Below the pieces are notes generated by a model, which saw only the letters and a program-made list of their open reading frames with translations, did not search any database and was not told the origin of the DNA. The translations under genes and the position numbers were made by a program. Below are positions 25,845-36,057 of a DNA stretch of 64,000 nt, piece after piece; positions within the stretch are counted from its first letter, which is position 1; each line of letters starts with the position of its first letter. The stretch is from Bacteroidota bacterium (lineage in GTDB: Bacteria; Bacteroidota; Bacteroidia; B-17B0; Aurantibacillaceae): NCBI GenBank assembly GCA_963169355.1, contig CAUJCR010000061.1:1-64000 (forward strand), read 5' to 3'.

Positions 25845-26810
25845 CTACCAGTATCCTAATACTTTAGTATTCGTTTTGTTTTTATATTTCCAACTTACTT
25901 TCCAGCCATAAGGACAGCTATTAGAGCCCACTGTAATTGCATTACCTGTTTGATTAACACCAAACAAACAATTTAACTTAAAGTCTTTGCTATCTACTTT
26001 AATATCTACCTCTCCTTGAATTGGAGCCCAAGCACCGCAAGTTGTATTCCAAACTACTGGTGTAATCACTTGACTAGTAAATGGGTCGCCATCACGAGTA
26101 GTACCGTAATTTTCTAAGTTACTTAACCCATCAGCAGAACCAATACCTTCACCTGTACATGTTAAAATATTGTTTGCCCAAGTGTAAGTAAATTTACGAT
26201 TGATATTATATACTGCGGTACTTGAGTTATCAAAGTTTACTGATAAATTCTCTCCTGTTACAGTAGATACTAAATTTGGCTGTCCTAAGAATAATAAATT
26301 GAACCATGTACCTCCACTCACATTAGTTAAATATTGTATCCCTTCTAATCTTACGCTTTTCCCATCCGAAGCACGAGTTACTTTATATAAGAAATACTCT
26401 ACTTTCATTACACAACCAGCATCTTTCCAACGTTTACCAGAAGCATAATCTAAGATTGTTAAACGTATGTCACCTTCGCGAGTACGATTATTACAAGTTG
26501 TTCCATTAAAATGTAGATTAATAGTACCCATATAAGCACCATTTGTATCTACCGTTAAACCACAAATATTACCCATAATTCCATTAGAATTAGAGGTGCC
26601 ATTTGTACGTCCATGTAATAACGGTTGATTACTTACTACATCATTAATATCGCTGATAGCAGCATCGTTTTCGCCTTGAGCAGTTCTAGAATCGGCAGAA
26701 GCCTGTCCATCTTCTTTTCTAAAAGCTTTGCTTTTTCGGCAACCTGAAAAAGTTACCGCACCTATAACCGACAAAGTGATTACAGCTAATAAAAATTTAC
26801 TTGTTCTCAT
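25845..26810 (-). CDS. Lipoprotein of unknown function
   Basis: The 321-aa protein has a lipoprotein signal with lipobox TFSGC (Cys24). A charged, low-complexity linker follows (about 25-60). The mature domain is rich in glycine, asparagine and threonine and has about seven cysteines after the lipid-anchored one, probably forming disulfides. Strands such as GTINLHFNGTTC, VKVDSKDF-like and WKVSWKYKNKT suggest a beta-sandwich. I recognise no catalytic motif. It is monocistronic, with a terminator shared with the VWA gene. Many Bacteroidota carry poorly described lipoproteins of this kind; surface or periplasmic display is all that can be inferred. Confidence 0.75.
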   Translation of the reverse strand: MRTSKFLLAVITLSVIGAVTFSGCRKSKAFRKEDGQASADSRTAQGENDAAISDINDVVSNQPLLHGRTNGTSNSNGIMGNICGLTVDTNGAYMGTINLHFNGTTCNNRTREGDIRLTILDYASGKRWKDAGCVMKVEYFLYKVTRASDGKSVRLEGIQYLTNVSGGTWFNLLFLGQPNLVSTVTGENLSVNFDNSSTAVYNINRKFTYTWANNILTCTGEGIGSADGLSNLENYGTTRDGDPFTSQVITPVVWNTTCGAWAPIQGEVDIKVDSKDFKLNCLFGVNQTGNAITVGSNSCPYGWKVSWKYKNKTNTKVLGYW

Positions 26811-26905
26811 GAATTTATTGTTTTAATTATTAATCTAATTTAACAAAAACTAAGCCATTGTCTATTTTTTTTAACATTTCTATTTGTTAAAAGATAGAGT
26901 CTAGC

Positions 26906-28963
26906 CTATTTTTTTCTTAAATCTTCCTCTTTCAACACCTTAAATGCCGTTCTTCTATTCTTTTGATGAGCAGCCTCCCACTCCTCGCTTTTAGGTGTAA
27001 ACTTGGCAATTTCTTCGTCACTCACCAAAGGTTTTGATTCTCCATAACCAGTTGGTAATAAACGTTCTTTCTTAATTCCTTTACTAATTAAATAAGTAAC
27101 ACATGATTGTGCACGAGCCTGTGATAGTTTTTGATTTAATTTATCACTACCACGTGTATCGGTATGAGAGTTGATTTCAATACTAAAGTTATCATTTAAC
27201 ACCAAATAATCATAAATCTTATCCAATACTTCCATTGATTTAGGACGTAGCGTTGCTTTATTAAAATCATATTCGATACCTTCAATCACCACATCTTCTT
27301 GAGGAATTAATGTTAAGGTGAAATCTTGTACAATATGAGTGGTTTCTGTTAATCCTTTAGTTGTTGCACTTGCAGAACTTGCTTGATATCCCTTTTTCTG
27401 TGCTTTTAAGAAATATTGTTTATCAACCTTTAAGGTAGAGAAATAAACTCCTTTATCATTCGTAATTAAGAACTGCGGCTCCTCTTCGCCAGTTACATCT
27501 TTTAATGTAACTAATGCTCCCACAATTGGTTCTAAATTCTCATAATCATAAACTGTACCTGTTATATCAAATAAAATTGGTTCATTTTCAAATTCATAAA
27601 TATCATAACAATTTCCTCCTGGGCAATCTTCTCTATCACTCGAAAAATATCCCTTAGCTTGTGTCCTATCTAAAATAAAGTAAGCATCGTCTTTACTGGA
27701 ATTAATAGGATTTCCTAAATTTTTTGGTTTAGCATACACCGAGTCGTCTGTATTTAATGAACTCTTAAATACATCTAAACCACCCATACCTACGTGACCA
27801 TTGGAGCTAAAAAATAAAGTGTTAGAGATCGTATGAAAAAAAGGAGTTACTTCATCACCAGAAGTATTAATTACTGGTCCTAAATTTCTGGCTTCACCAG
27901 TTAAGCCTTTCTCATCTATATTACAAACATACAAATCGAAACCGCCATGCCCTCCAGGGCGATTAGATGAGAAAAATAATTTAGTGCCGTCAAAAGAAAC
28001 ATAAGGTTGCATAGCTTTATAGCCAGGCTTATTTACGGTCTCAGTTAACTTATACGATTCATAAAAATAACCATCTTTCATCTTAGCCATATAAATAAAT
28101 GATTCGTTTCTATTGGCATCACTCCATCTAGTATAAAACATTATATCATCAGATGATATCACACTTGAACCTTCGTGTAATCCAGTATTTACAGGTCTTC
28201 CAAAATTAGTTGCTTTAGCCCAACCTGTATCTTTTAATTCGGTATAATACAAATCACACAAGTATCTCGAATCTTGTTTTTCTGGATTTAATAACACCCC
28301 TCCTTTTCTGGCACTGGTAAATAACAACTTAGTTGGGCTGTTCCAATACATAGGTGCAAAGTTTGAAGTACCTACGTTAAACACTATAGTATCCATTTTT
28401 TTAACAGTAATAAGTTCTTTATGACTGTTCGAGTCTAATGCGAAATAACAAGAACTTAAATTTTTCTGAAAGATTTTTTTCAATGAGTCATTTTTCTCAG
28501 ACTCCATTAAAATATCATAAATAAATAGAGCAGTATCGTAATTTTTAGTTTGTAATAAAGCTAAAGCATAGTAATTCATATCTTCAGGATACGAACCATT
28601 ATCCACTACCTTTTTAAAATGGGCAACTGCATTTTGATAATCATAATTTAAACGGTACGAATGAGCTAACTGATGGTTAACATAATCTAGTTTAGAGATC
28701 TTTGTCTTACGCTCCTTACCTAAACGTTTTGTGGTGTCTGGTTGAAAGTCTTTAGTTTTTAAATTAACTAATTGCACTTCATAAGGCAACACCATTATTT
28801 TTAGGGCAGTTGTGTCATCCGTTATTTTTTTATAATAATCAATAGCCGTAGCATAATCTTTTTTAGCAAAAGCATCATCAGCATATTTCAACCACAAATG
28901 TTTTGATTGAGCAAATACATTAATAGTAGATAAAGTAACAAAAATGAATAATAATCTTCTCAT
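26906..28963 (-). CDS. TPR/PD40/OmpA-family protein (PorE-like)
   Basis: I place the start at 28963 (MRRLLFIFVTLS, signal peptide ending VFAQ), giving 685 aa. A frame extending to 29044 would overlap the upstream gene and hide the signal peptide. The order is TPR-like helices (about 25-180), PD40 repeats (about 195-460; MQPYVSFDGTKLFFSSNRPGG, VTPFFHTISNTLFFSSNG), a carboxypeptidase-regulatory-like beta domain (about 465-555), and an OmpA-like peptidoglycan-binding domain (about 565-685; YDFNKATLRPKS, EINSHTDTRG, RLLPTGYGES). Such proteins link T9SS-associated outer membrane complexes to the cell wall. The gene is last in the adhesin/PorP unit, four bases after the second PorP/SprF gene. Confidence 0.9.
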   Translation of the reverse strand: MRRLLFIFVTLSTINVFAQSKHLWLKYADDAFAKKDYATAIDYYKKITDDTTALKIMVLPYEVQLVNLKTKDFQPDTTKRLGKERKTKISKLDYVNHQLAHSYRLNYDYQNAVAHFKKVVDNGSYPEDMNYYALALLQTKNYDTALFIYDILMESEKNDSLKKIFQKNLSSCYFALDSNSHKELITVKKMDTIVFNVGTSNFAPMYWNSPTKLLFTSARKGGVLLNPEKQDSRYLCDLYYTELKDTGWAKATNFGRPVNTGLHEGSSVISSDDIMFYTRWSDANRNESFIYMAKMKDGYFYESYKLTETVNKPGYKAMQPYVSFDGTKLFFSSNRPGGHGGFDLYVCNIDEKGLTGEARNLGPVINTSGDEVTPFFHTISNTLFFSSNGHVGMGGLDVFKSSLNTDDSVYAKPKNLGNPINSSKDDAYFILDRTQAKGYFSSDREDCPGGNCYDIYEFENEPILFDITGTVYDYENLEPIVGALVTLKDVTGEEEPQFLITNDKGVYFSTLKVDKQYFLKAQKKGYQASSASATTKGLTETTHIVQDFTLTLIPQEDVVIEGIEYDFNKATLRPKSMEVLDKIYDYLVLNDNFSIEINSHTDTRGSDKLNQKLSQARAQSCVTYLISKGIKKERLLPTGYGESKPLVSDEEIAKFTPKSEEWEAAHQKNRRTAFKVLKEEDLRKK

Positions 28964-28967
28964 AATT

Positions 28968-29963
28968 TTATAGTCTAGGACAATGGCGTACAGTTTGTTT
29001 GTTTGATTTTTTAGCCATATAAGTAAATGAAATTTCAAAAGCACCTCTGTATTTTGATGCTTCTTTTAATGATGACACATTAGCATCGTAACCAACTTTT
29101 AGAATGTAATTATCTTTTCTAGCACCTACATAAATTACTGCGGCATCCTGCGCACGATAATTCAATCCTGCTAAGGCATAAAACTCTTGTTCTTTAAAGA
29201 AGTAACCCATATCAACAGAATATAATTGCTCCATAGCGTTCTTCTGCATCATAATTAATACTTTAGGTAACACATAAAACAATTCTGTAACATTAATTCT
29301 TAAACCCGCATGTGCGTAATGGCGCATAGGCAAACGATTATTATATCCATAATATGTTTCTCTAGGCATTGTTAAGTTAAAAACCGAATAACCAAAAAGA
29401 GGATTTAATCGTGCTTGTTGTCTTGAGTTAAAATACATAAACCCTGCATTTACTTGTTCAGTTACAAATGACTGGCGACTATAAGTTTCTCCAGAAGCAA
29501 TACTCTTATCAAAAAAGCCTCCATTAGAAGTGTTATATTGATTATCAAAAGTGTATTGTCCTGCTTCAACACGCTTTTGGGTTGCACCAGCTTGTATCCC
29601 AAATGACAAGTTATTACGTTTATACTTATCTAATGGCACGGCATACGAAGCTGAGAACAAGCCTTGTAAGACATTATAATTACCTACCCCAGCACGCATA
29701 TTAATAATTTGACCTCCAAAACCCCATTTACCTTTAGGAGCATCTAGGCTTATTAATGCAGTATTATACGGTTTAAATGCAACTGCCTGCCATTGGTTTC
29801 GGTATTGAGCATGTACTCTCAAATTAGCATCTACTACACCTGTTAAAGCAGGATTTAAGAATAAAGGACCTGCATCATACATTGATAGATGGAAATCCTG
29901 AGCTTTTATACTCAAAGTTGTTAAGCATAAAAGACTGTAAAATATAATTAGTTTCTTTTTCAT
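28968..29963 (-). CDS. PorP/SprF family T9SS outer membrane protein (second copy)
   Basis: The 331-aa protein has a signal peptide (ends SIKAQ, residue 22) and the PorP/SprF opening QDFHLSMYDAGPLFLNPALTGV, then YRNQW. It continues as a predicted beta-barrel with amphipathic strands (e.g. LSFGIQAGATQKRV, AVIYVGARKDNYILKVGYD as separate stretches). SprF in Flavobacterium johnsoniae is needed for secretion of the adhesin SprB, and paralogs sit beside each CHU_C-type adhesin. This copy directly follows the 2030-aa adhesin gene, with one base between them, so it is its likely partner. Confidence 0.93.
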   Translation of the reverse strand: MKKKLIIFYSLLCLTTLSIKAQDFHLSMYDAGPLFLNPALTGVVDANLRVHAQYRNQWQAVAFKPYNTALISLDAPKGKWGFGGQIINMRAGVGNYNVLQGLFSASYAVPLDKYKRNNLSFGIQAGATQKRVEAGQYTFDNQYNTSNGGFFDKSIASGETYSRQSFVTEQVNAGFMYFNSRQQARLNPLFGYSVFNLTMPRETYYGYNNRLPMRHYAHAGLRINVTELFYVLPKVLIMMQKNAMEQLYSVDMGYFFKEQEFYALAGLNYRAQDAAVIYVGARKDNYILKVGYDANVSSLKEASKYRGAFEISFTYMAKKSNKQTVRHCPRL

Positions 29964-29964
29964 G

Positions 29965-32900
29965 TTATCTTAATAATGTAACGTCACCTGTTTTCTTAAC
30001 TTGTTTACCACTAAGCATCTCAACATCCACCACCCACACATAAACACCTAATGGTTGATCTATGCCTTGATAGGTCCCATCCCATCCTTGTTTTTGATCG
30101 TTAGTTTCAAAAATTAACTGACCCCAGTTATTATAAACTCTAAAATTAATTGATTTAAAAGGACCTCCTCTCACACGGAAGATATCATTTTGTCCATCGC
30201 CATTTGGTGAAAATGCCGTAGGAACATCAGGTAATAATATTACCGTAATATCTTTTCTTACTGTATCAACACAACCATTGATATCTTTTACTACTAAGAA
30301 GACACTTAAATCACCTTGCGTATTATAAATATGTGTTGGGTTTTGTTGGTTACTCGCCATTGAATCGCCAAATTGCCAATACCAATTAGTTAGAGAGGCT
30401 GGACCAGTAGATAAATCTGTAAAGTTTACAGTTTCTAAAGATTGTACAGGATTTGGATTAATACTAAAATCAGCTGTTGGTCCAGAAATTACGGTTACTG
30501 CTTTTTGTATGGTATCCTTACACCCTAACGAAGATGTTACCACTAAGGATACTGTATAAACAGTAGGAGAAGCAAAGCCATGCTGAGGGTTTTGAATTGA
30601 AGACGTTTGAGAGTCGCCAAAATTCCATTGCCACTGTATAATATTACCTGATAATGTTTTAGAAGAGTCCACAAATTGCGTGCTATTACCCACACAAGAG
30701 GTTGAGTTATAAAAGAAAGCCTGTGGTAAGAAATACACATCTATTGTTTTCTTAATGGTATCGTTACAGCCATTATTACTATACACCACATGCGTTACCG
30801 TGTAAGTTCCTGGATTAGTATAAGCATGTGTTGGATTATTAGCAGTAGAAGTGTTCATGTCTCCAAAATCCCACCATGAACCTGTTAAACTAGCTGTTGG
30901 CACAGATGTATCTGTAAAACTAGTAGCTGTTTTTGCACACACATTATTACCATTAAAGTCAGACACTGGTGTTGGTTTAAAAGTATATCTTACTGTATCC
31001 GTTACAGCCAAACATCCTTTATTATAAGTTGATGTAAGCACTAAGTTAACATAACCATTTGCCACATCTAATGCCGAAGGTTGATAATAGGTAGTTAATA
31101 ATGAATCGTCTGGTGTAAACACTCCAGTCCCAAGAGTTGTCCATGCTCCTGTAGTTGTTAAACCTATCACACTACCGTTTAATAATATGCGTTCATTATC
31201 ACATATCATATTATTTGGCCCTGCATCTACTTGAGGAATTTTAGCAAGCACAATCTGTAGCGTATCTGTTTCTGGCAAACAATTACCTCCAGTTGAAGTT
31301 AATACAATTTTAACTACACCTGCAGTTGTATCTGCTTGACCTAAAGTATAAGTTGTAGATAAGTTATTTGGGTTTCCAAATGTACCATTACCTAATGTTG
31401 TCCATACACCAGCACTAGCACCATTAGTTACCGAACCATTTAATGGATAGAACATGTTATTTGCACAAATGGTATCATTTAAACCAGCATCTACTGTTGG
31501 TTTAGGGGTAATGTTTACTACTAAACTATCTGAAACAGCATTACAGTTTCCATTATTTGTTGAAGTTAATTTGATAGTGATACTACCTTGAGCTATATCG
31601 GCTGGATCAATATTATATACCGATGTTAAAGAAGTAGTAGAAGGAGAGAAAGAACCACCACCACTTGTTGACCAAACACCAGTTGTAGTTCCAGCAGTAA
31701 CCGTTCCACTAATGGCTATAGTAGGATTATTAGCACACACTGTTATATCTGGACCTGAATAAACCACTGGTTCATTTGTAAAATGAATCAAAACAGTATC
31801 TACCACCTGATTACAATTTCCATTATTAGTAGATTGTAATACTAAAGTAGCAGTTCCTGAAGAAATTTCTGAAGCACTTGGTGTATAACTCGTGGTTAAG
31901 GCTGCACTACTTGGATTATACGAACCAGAACCTCCAACCCAAACGCCAGTTGTAGTAGCGCCACTTACAGTCCCGCTTAATGCCGCCAGTACATTATTTT
32001 TACATAATGTCAAATCATTACCTGCTGCTACAACAGGAGCACTCGTAAAACTCAAAATAAGCGTATCTGTTACTGAATTACAACCGCTATTATTTGTAGA
32101 ATTTAAAATTAAAGTTGTTGAACCGAGTGCTAACTCTGCAGCACTTGGCGAATATAAAGTATTTAACGAGGTATTACTAGGTGTGTAAGTTCCTGTTCCT
32201 CCCGACCAAATACCAGTTGTTGTAATACCACTTACATTACCATTTAATGAAACATTGGCGTTATTTATACACGCAGAGATGTCTGGACCAGCTGCCACAG
32301 TTGCTGGGTCGCTAAAATTAATAACTACCTGATCTTGTACTTGATTACAATTTCCATTATTGGTAGAAGTGAGCGTTAAGGTTACAGAACCCGCTGCCAC
32401 TTCAATAGCACTTGGTGTATAAGTAGTTGTTAAGGCAGAATTACCAGGATTAAATGTTCCCATTCCACCCGACCAAGTACCTGTTGATGTTGGTCCACTC
32501 ACAACACCCGATATCACTGTATTAATATTATTTCTACATGTGAAAATATCAACTCCAGCATTTACCACAGGTGGACTTGTAAAGTTAATATAAACTGTAT
32601 CTGTAATTTGATTACAATTTCCATTATTAGTAGATTGTAATACTAACGAAGCTGTTCCAGCAGATATTTCTGAAGGGCTTGGCGTGTAATTGGCGTTTAA
32701 TGTCGTATTATTTGGATTAAATGTTCCTGAACCACCTATCCAAACACCAGTTGTAGTTATACCACTTACATTACCATTTAAAGGTGTTGTAACATTATTT
32801 TGACATAATGAAATATTAGTACCAGCATCAACAGTAGCAGGATTAGTGAAATTAATTAGTATTGTATCAGTTACTGGATTACAATTATTATTACTAGTTG

Positions 32901-35900
32901 ATGTTAATATTAAAGTAGCAGTTCCAGCCGCAATCTCAGAGGCTGTTGGAGAATATAAAGTATTTAATGACGTGTTACCTGGAGTAAATGTTCCAGTACC
33001 ACCAGACCAAATTCCAGTAGATGTTACACCAGAAACAGAACCATTAAGAGCAACATTAGCATTGTTTTTACAAGCAGAAATATCTGGCCCTGCTACAACT
33101 GTTGCTGGATTAGTAAAATTAATAATTACTTGATCCTGTTCTTGATTACAATTTCCATTATTAGTTGAAACTAAAGTTAATGTAACAGAACCTGCGGCTA
33201 ACTCTGCAGGTGTTGGCGTATATGTAGAAGTTAAAGCCGAACTACCTGGGTTATAAGTTCCTGCACCACCTGTCCAATTACCAGTAGTTGTAGGGCCTGT
33301 TACAGTACCAGAAATTAGAGTATTAATGTTGTTTCTACAAGTTGATACATCAAATCCAGCATTTACAACAGGTGCATTAGTAAAGTTTACAATTACAGTA
33401 TCAGTAACTTGATTACAATTTCCATTATTAGTAGATGTTAAAACTAAAGTAGTAGTTCCAGCTGCTATTTCTGCAGGACTTGGTGTGTAGGTAGCTGTTA
33501 GTGCTGCATTACTTGGACTAAACAATCCTGTTCCACCTGTCCATACTCCAGTAGTAGTAGGACCACTAATAGAACCATTAACCACAGGTAATGGATTATT
33601 CTTACAAACCGAAATATCAGAACCTGCTCCTACACTTGCTGGATTGGTAAAATTTATCACCATACTATTTTGAACCTGATTACAATTACCGTTACCTGTA
33701 GAAGTTAGGGTTAAAGTAACTGACCCAGCGGCTAACTCTGCTGGTGTTGGAACATAAATCGCATTTAAGGTTGTGTTATTCGGGTTAAATGTTCCCGAAC
33801 CTCCACTCCAAATTCCAGTTGTAGTTGGGCCTGAAACAGTACCTGACAAAACAGATGATGGATTATTACGACATATTAATAAATTACTTCCAGGTTGTAC
33901 AACTGGTGCTGGTGTAAAAGAAACTTGAATACTATCTTTCACTACTTTACAATTTCCATTATTTGTTGAAGCCAATACTATATTTACAGAACCTGTTGCA
34001 ATTTCTGAAGGTGTAGGCACGTATGTATTCGTTAATGATGTTGTTCCTGGGTTATATGAACCAGCTCCACCAGACCAAATTCCTGTATTGGTACCACCTG
34101 TAACTGTACCACTAATAACAATAGTAGCGTTATTAGCACACATTGATGTTACAGGAGAAATAGCAATTGTAGGAGACGGAGTAAAATACAACATTAAACT
34201 ATCTGTTTTATTAGGACAACCATTCATACTTCCAGTTGATGTAAGGTATATCTTAACACTATCATTAGCCAAATCGGCTGGCGAAGGCAAATAGGTTGTA
34301 CTTAACGCACCAGGATTTCCGAATGAACCACTTCCTGCTGTTGTCCAATTAGAACCAGCAGCCATTGCTAATGAACCGTTAATAGGAATATTAGAAATGT
34401 TATTCTTACATAAAGATTGGTTTAAGCCTGCATTAACCGTTGGAGATTGAAATACATTTAATACTACTGTATCTCGAACAGGAGTACAATTTCCAACAGA
34501 GGATAACACAAATTTAACTTGAGGTAAAGCAAAATCTGCAGGACTAAGTGTATAAGTTGTGCTTAGATTATTTGGATTAGCAAATGTTCCTGTTCCATTA
34601 GTGGTTGTCCAAACGCCAGCAACCGCACCTCCATCCACTGTTCCTGATAAAGAAATTGTTTGTGTGGTGGCAGTACAAATGTTTTGATCAATACCTGCAT
34701 TTGTATATACTCTACGTAAGAAAGAAGACATATAGTGGTAGTAACAACCCGTAGCAGCACCGCCATTAATTACTCCCATTGAAAAAATACTATCCACAGG
34801 ATGTGTATTTCTTAATAAATTAGTTACTCCAACTGGTATTTGGGCAGTATTATAAGTGATTTGAGCTCCACTCCATAACCCAGCAGTTCCAGGCACTACA
34901 GTAAAAGCAGAAGCAGGCACCAAAGTAGCATTTCCATTTAATAAAAAGTTACCTGTTGCCGTTGTTTTACATAATATATTTAAAATAAAGGTTTGTGAAT
35001 TAGTACGAGTAAAACTAATTTGTTCTGAACCTGCACAGTTTAACGGAGGAATAATAGCCTCACCCATTTCACAACCAAAACCACTTACGTGAATTACATA
35101 CACTGGCTTATCACTAGTAACATAAGTTAATGGATTAAGTATATGATAATAATAAGTATCTCCTTTATTTAACAATACTGTTGTAACAGCGCCATCATTT
35201 ATATTTACTTGGGTAAAATTTTGAGTTGCTACAATATATGCGCCTTCAGTTTCGGCTGCATATAAACCACCTTTATTTATTATATAGTTCATTCCTACAA
35301 CCTCAACTGGTACAATTTGATCACCTAAGGCGTCCATACAACCTGTTACACCTCTCACAGAATCATCTGTTACTGTAACAGAAATTGGTTTATCGGCCAC
35401 AACAATAGTTCCACTTAAATTTTGACCTGGCACATTTGTATTATTTGTTACATTCTCAATAGCATAACTTTGCCCTGCATTTAAAGAAATGGAATAAGTT
35501 ACATTTGCCGCATGCCCCACTACATTACATCGAGGTGTAATCCATACAACCGTATTATTTTGAGTGGCTACAACATCAATTTGTGATTTTGCCGTAGGAG
35601 AAAAGTTCCAATTAAATCTTTGTGTTTGAAAAGGACATACGAATTCATACCCCATTCCATTTTGTCCTTTCAAAGAATATGTTTCAGGATTGTTACCACT
35701 TGTTACAATCTCATAAACAACTGTTATTGGAAAATCAGATGTAATTTTTAATCCTCGATTATGAACTACATTTGCAGGTGAGTTTTCAACCTGATTAACA
35801 ATATGACTCAAAAATTTAGAAAATAATGAATTAGCTGCAATTGTAAAAGTAGTATCATAAGTTCCCGCAGGTTGTTGAATCCTTACCGTTGTTGGTTGAT

Positions 35901-36057
35901 TAAACGTTGATATACGCATCACAATAGGCACTCTATTAGCGTGACCAACAGTTATCCACGGTGCAGCAAACCAAAATACCGTGTCAATTTGAGCCACAAC
36001 GGGCTTACTAGCTACTAAGAAAGTTAGTAATAATAGGCTATTTATTATTCTTCTCAT
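29965..36057 (-). CDS. Giant T9SS repeat adhesin with PKD domains and gliding-type C-terminal domain (2030 aa)
   Basis: The protein begins with a signal peptide (ends PVVAQ, residue 22) and an IgGFc-binding-like N-terminal region (about 23-450; IDTVFWFAAPWITVGH, SDFPITVVYEIV). Fourteen tandem repeats of about 89 residues follow (about 451-1695), consensus NAG-D-x3-C-KNN ... SG-VSG-TTTGIWSGGTGTF-P ... YTP-x3-E-AAG ... L-STNNGNCN-V-D. Each has one cysteine near each end. Three PKD domains (WWDFGD, WQWNFGD, WYWQFGD) lie at about 1696-1943, and the end is a CHU_C/type B sorting domain (TAFSPNGDGQNDIF, FRVYNNWGQLIFET, GWDGTYQG). It is therefore a T9SS-exported surface fibre, comparable in layout to SprB. 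The start overlaps the preceding PorP/SprF gene by 20 bases. Confidence 0.93.
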   Translation of the reverse strand: MRRIINSLLLLTFLVASKPVVAQIDTVFWFAAPWITVGHANRVPIVMRISTFNQPTTVRIQQPAGTYDTTFTIAANSLFSKFLSHIVNQVENSPANVVHNRGLKITSDFPITVVYEIVTSGNNPETYSLKGQNGMGYEFVCPFQTQRFNWNFSPTAKSQIDVVATQNNTVVWITPRCNVVGHAANVTYSISLNAGQSYAIENVTNNTNVPGQNLSGTIVVADKPISVTVTDDSVRGVTGCMDALGDQIVPVEVVGMNYIINKGGLYAAETEGAYIVATQNFTQVNINDGAVTTVLLNKGDTYYYHILNPLTYVTSDKPVYVIHVSGFGCEMGEAIIPPLNCAGSEQISFTRTNSQTFILNILCKTTATGNFLLNGNATLVPASAFTVVPGTAGLWSGAQITYNTAQIPVGVTNLLRNTHPVDSIFSMGVINGGAATGCYYHYMSSFLRRVYTNAGIDQNICTATTQTISLSGTVDGGAVAGVWTTTNGTGTFANPNNLSTTYTLSPADFALPQVKFVLSSVGNCTPVRDTVVLNVFQSPTVNAGLNQSLCKNNISNIPINGSLAMAAGSNWTTAGSGSFGNPGALSTTYLPSPADLANDSVKIYLTSTGSMNGCPNKTDSLMLYFTPSPTIAISPVTSMCANNATIVISGTVTGGTNTGIWSGGAGSYNPGTTSLTNTYVPTPSEIATGSVNIVLASTNNGNCKVVKDSIQVSFTPAPVVQPGSNLLICRNNPSSVLSGTVSGPTTTGIWSGGSGTFNPNNTTLNAIYVPTPAELAAGSVTLTLTSTGNGNCNQVQNSMVINFTNPASVGAGSDISVCKNNPLPVVNGSISGPTTTGVWTGGTGLFSPSNAALTATYTPSPAEIAAGTTTLVLTSTNNGNCNQVTDTVIVNFTNAPVVNAGFDVSTCRNNINTLISGTVTGPTTTGNWTGGAGTYNPGSSALTSTYTPTPAELAAGSVTLTLVSTNNGNCNQEQDQVIINFTNPATVVAGPDISACKNNANVALNGSVSGVTSTGIWSGGTGTFTPGNTSLNTLYSPTASEIAAGTATLILTSTSNNNCNPVTDTILINFTNPATVDAGTNISLCQNNVTTPLNGNVSGITTTGVWIGGSGTFNPNNTTLNANYTPSPSEISAGTASLVLQSTNNGNCNQITDTVYINFTSPPVVNAGVDIFTCRNNINTVISGVVSGPTSTGTWSGGMGTFNPGNSALTTTYTPSAIEVAAGSVTLTLTSTNNGNCNQVQDQVVINFSDPATVAAGPDISACINNANVSLNGNVSGITTTGIWSGGTGTYTPSNTSLNTLYSPSAAELALGSTTLILNSTNNSGCNSVTDTLILSFTSAPVVAAGNDLTLCKNNVLAALSGTVSGATTTGVWVGGSGSYNPSSAALTTSYTPSASEISSGTATLVLQSTNNGNCNQVVDTVLIHFTNEPVVYSGPDITVCANNPTIAISGTVTAGTTTGVWSTSGGGSFSPSTTSLTSVYNIDPADIAQGSITIKLTSTNNGNCNAVSDSLVVNITPKPTVDAGLNDTICANNMFYPLNGSVTNGASAGVWTTLGNGTFGNPNNLSTTYTLGQADTTAGVVKIVLTSTGGNCLPETDTLQIVLAKIPQVDAGPNNMICDNERILLNGSVIGLTTTGAWTTLGTGVFTPDDSLLTTYYQPSALDVANGYVNLVLTSTYNKGCLAVTDTVRYTFKPTPVSDFNGNNVCAKTATSFTDTSVPTASLTGSWWDFGDMNTSTANNPTHAYTNPGTYTVTHVVYSNNGCNDTIKKTIDVYFLPQAFFYNSTSCVGNSTQFVDSSKTLSGNIIQWQWNFGDSQTSSIQNPQHGFASPTVYTVSLVVTSSLGCKDTIQKAVTVISGPTADFSINPNPVQSLETVNFTDLSTGPASLTNWYWQFGDSMASNQQNPTHIYNTQGDLSVFLVVKDINGCVDTVRKDITVILLPDVPTAFSPNGDGQNDIFRVRGGPFKSINFRVYNNWGQLIFETNDQKQGWDGTYQGIDQPLGVYVWVVDVEMLSGKQVKKTGDVTLLR
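30972..34705 (-). repeat. 14 tandem ~267-bp coding repeats in the 2030-aa adhesin
   Basis: Boundaries are approximate. The repeats encode units of about 88-90 residues. Units 6-8 (about 32571-33370) and units 9-11 (about 31770-32570) resemble each other position by position. Units 6 and 9 share TCRNNIN and an ISG strand, units 7 and 10 share AGPDISAC-NNAN, and units 8 and 11 share W-GGSG and LVLQSTNNGNCNQ. The outer units 1, 2, 13 and 14 are more diverged. Confidence 0.9.

Noticed and set aside
28964..29044. N-terminal extension of the PD40/OmpA gene to 29044
   Set aside because: It overlaps the end of the PorP/SprF gene and hides the signal peptide that begins at the ATG at 28963.
31892..32188. 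Plus-strand open frames of about 95-110 codons opposite the adhesin repeats (also at 32846, 34088 and 40958)
   Set aside because: They recur in the same phase opposite the repeat units because the repeat sequence lacks stops in that frame; no start context or domain.
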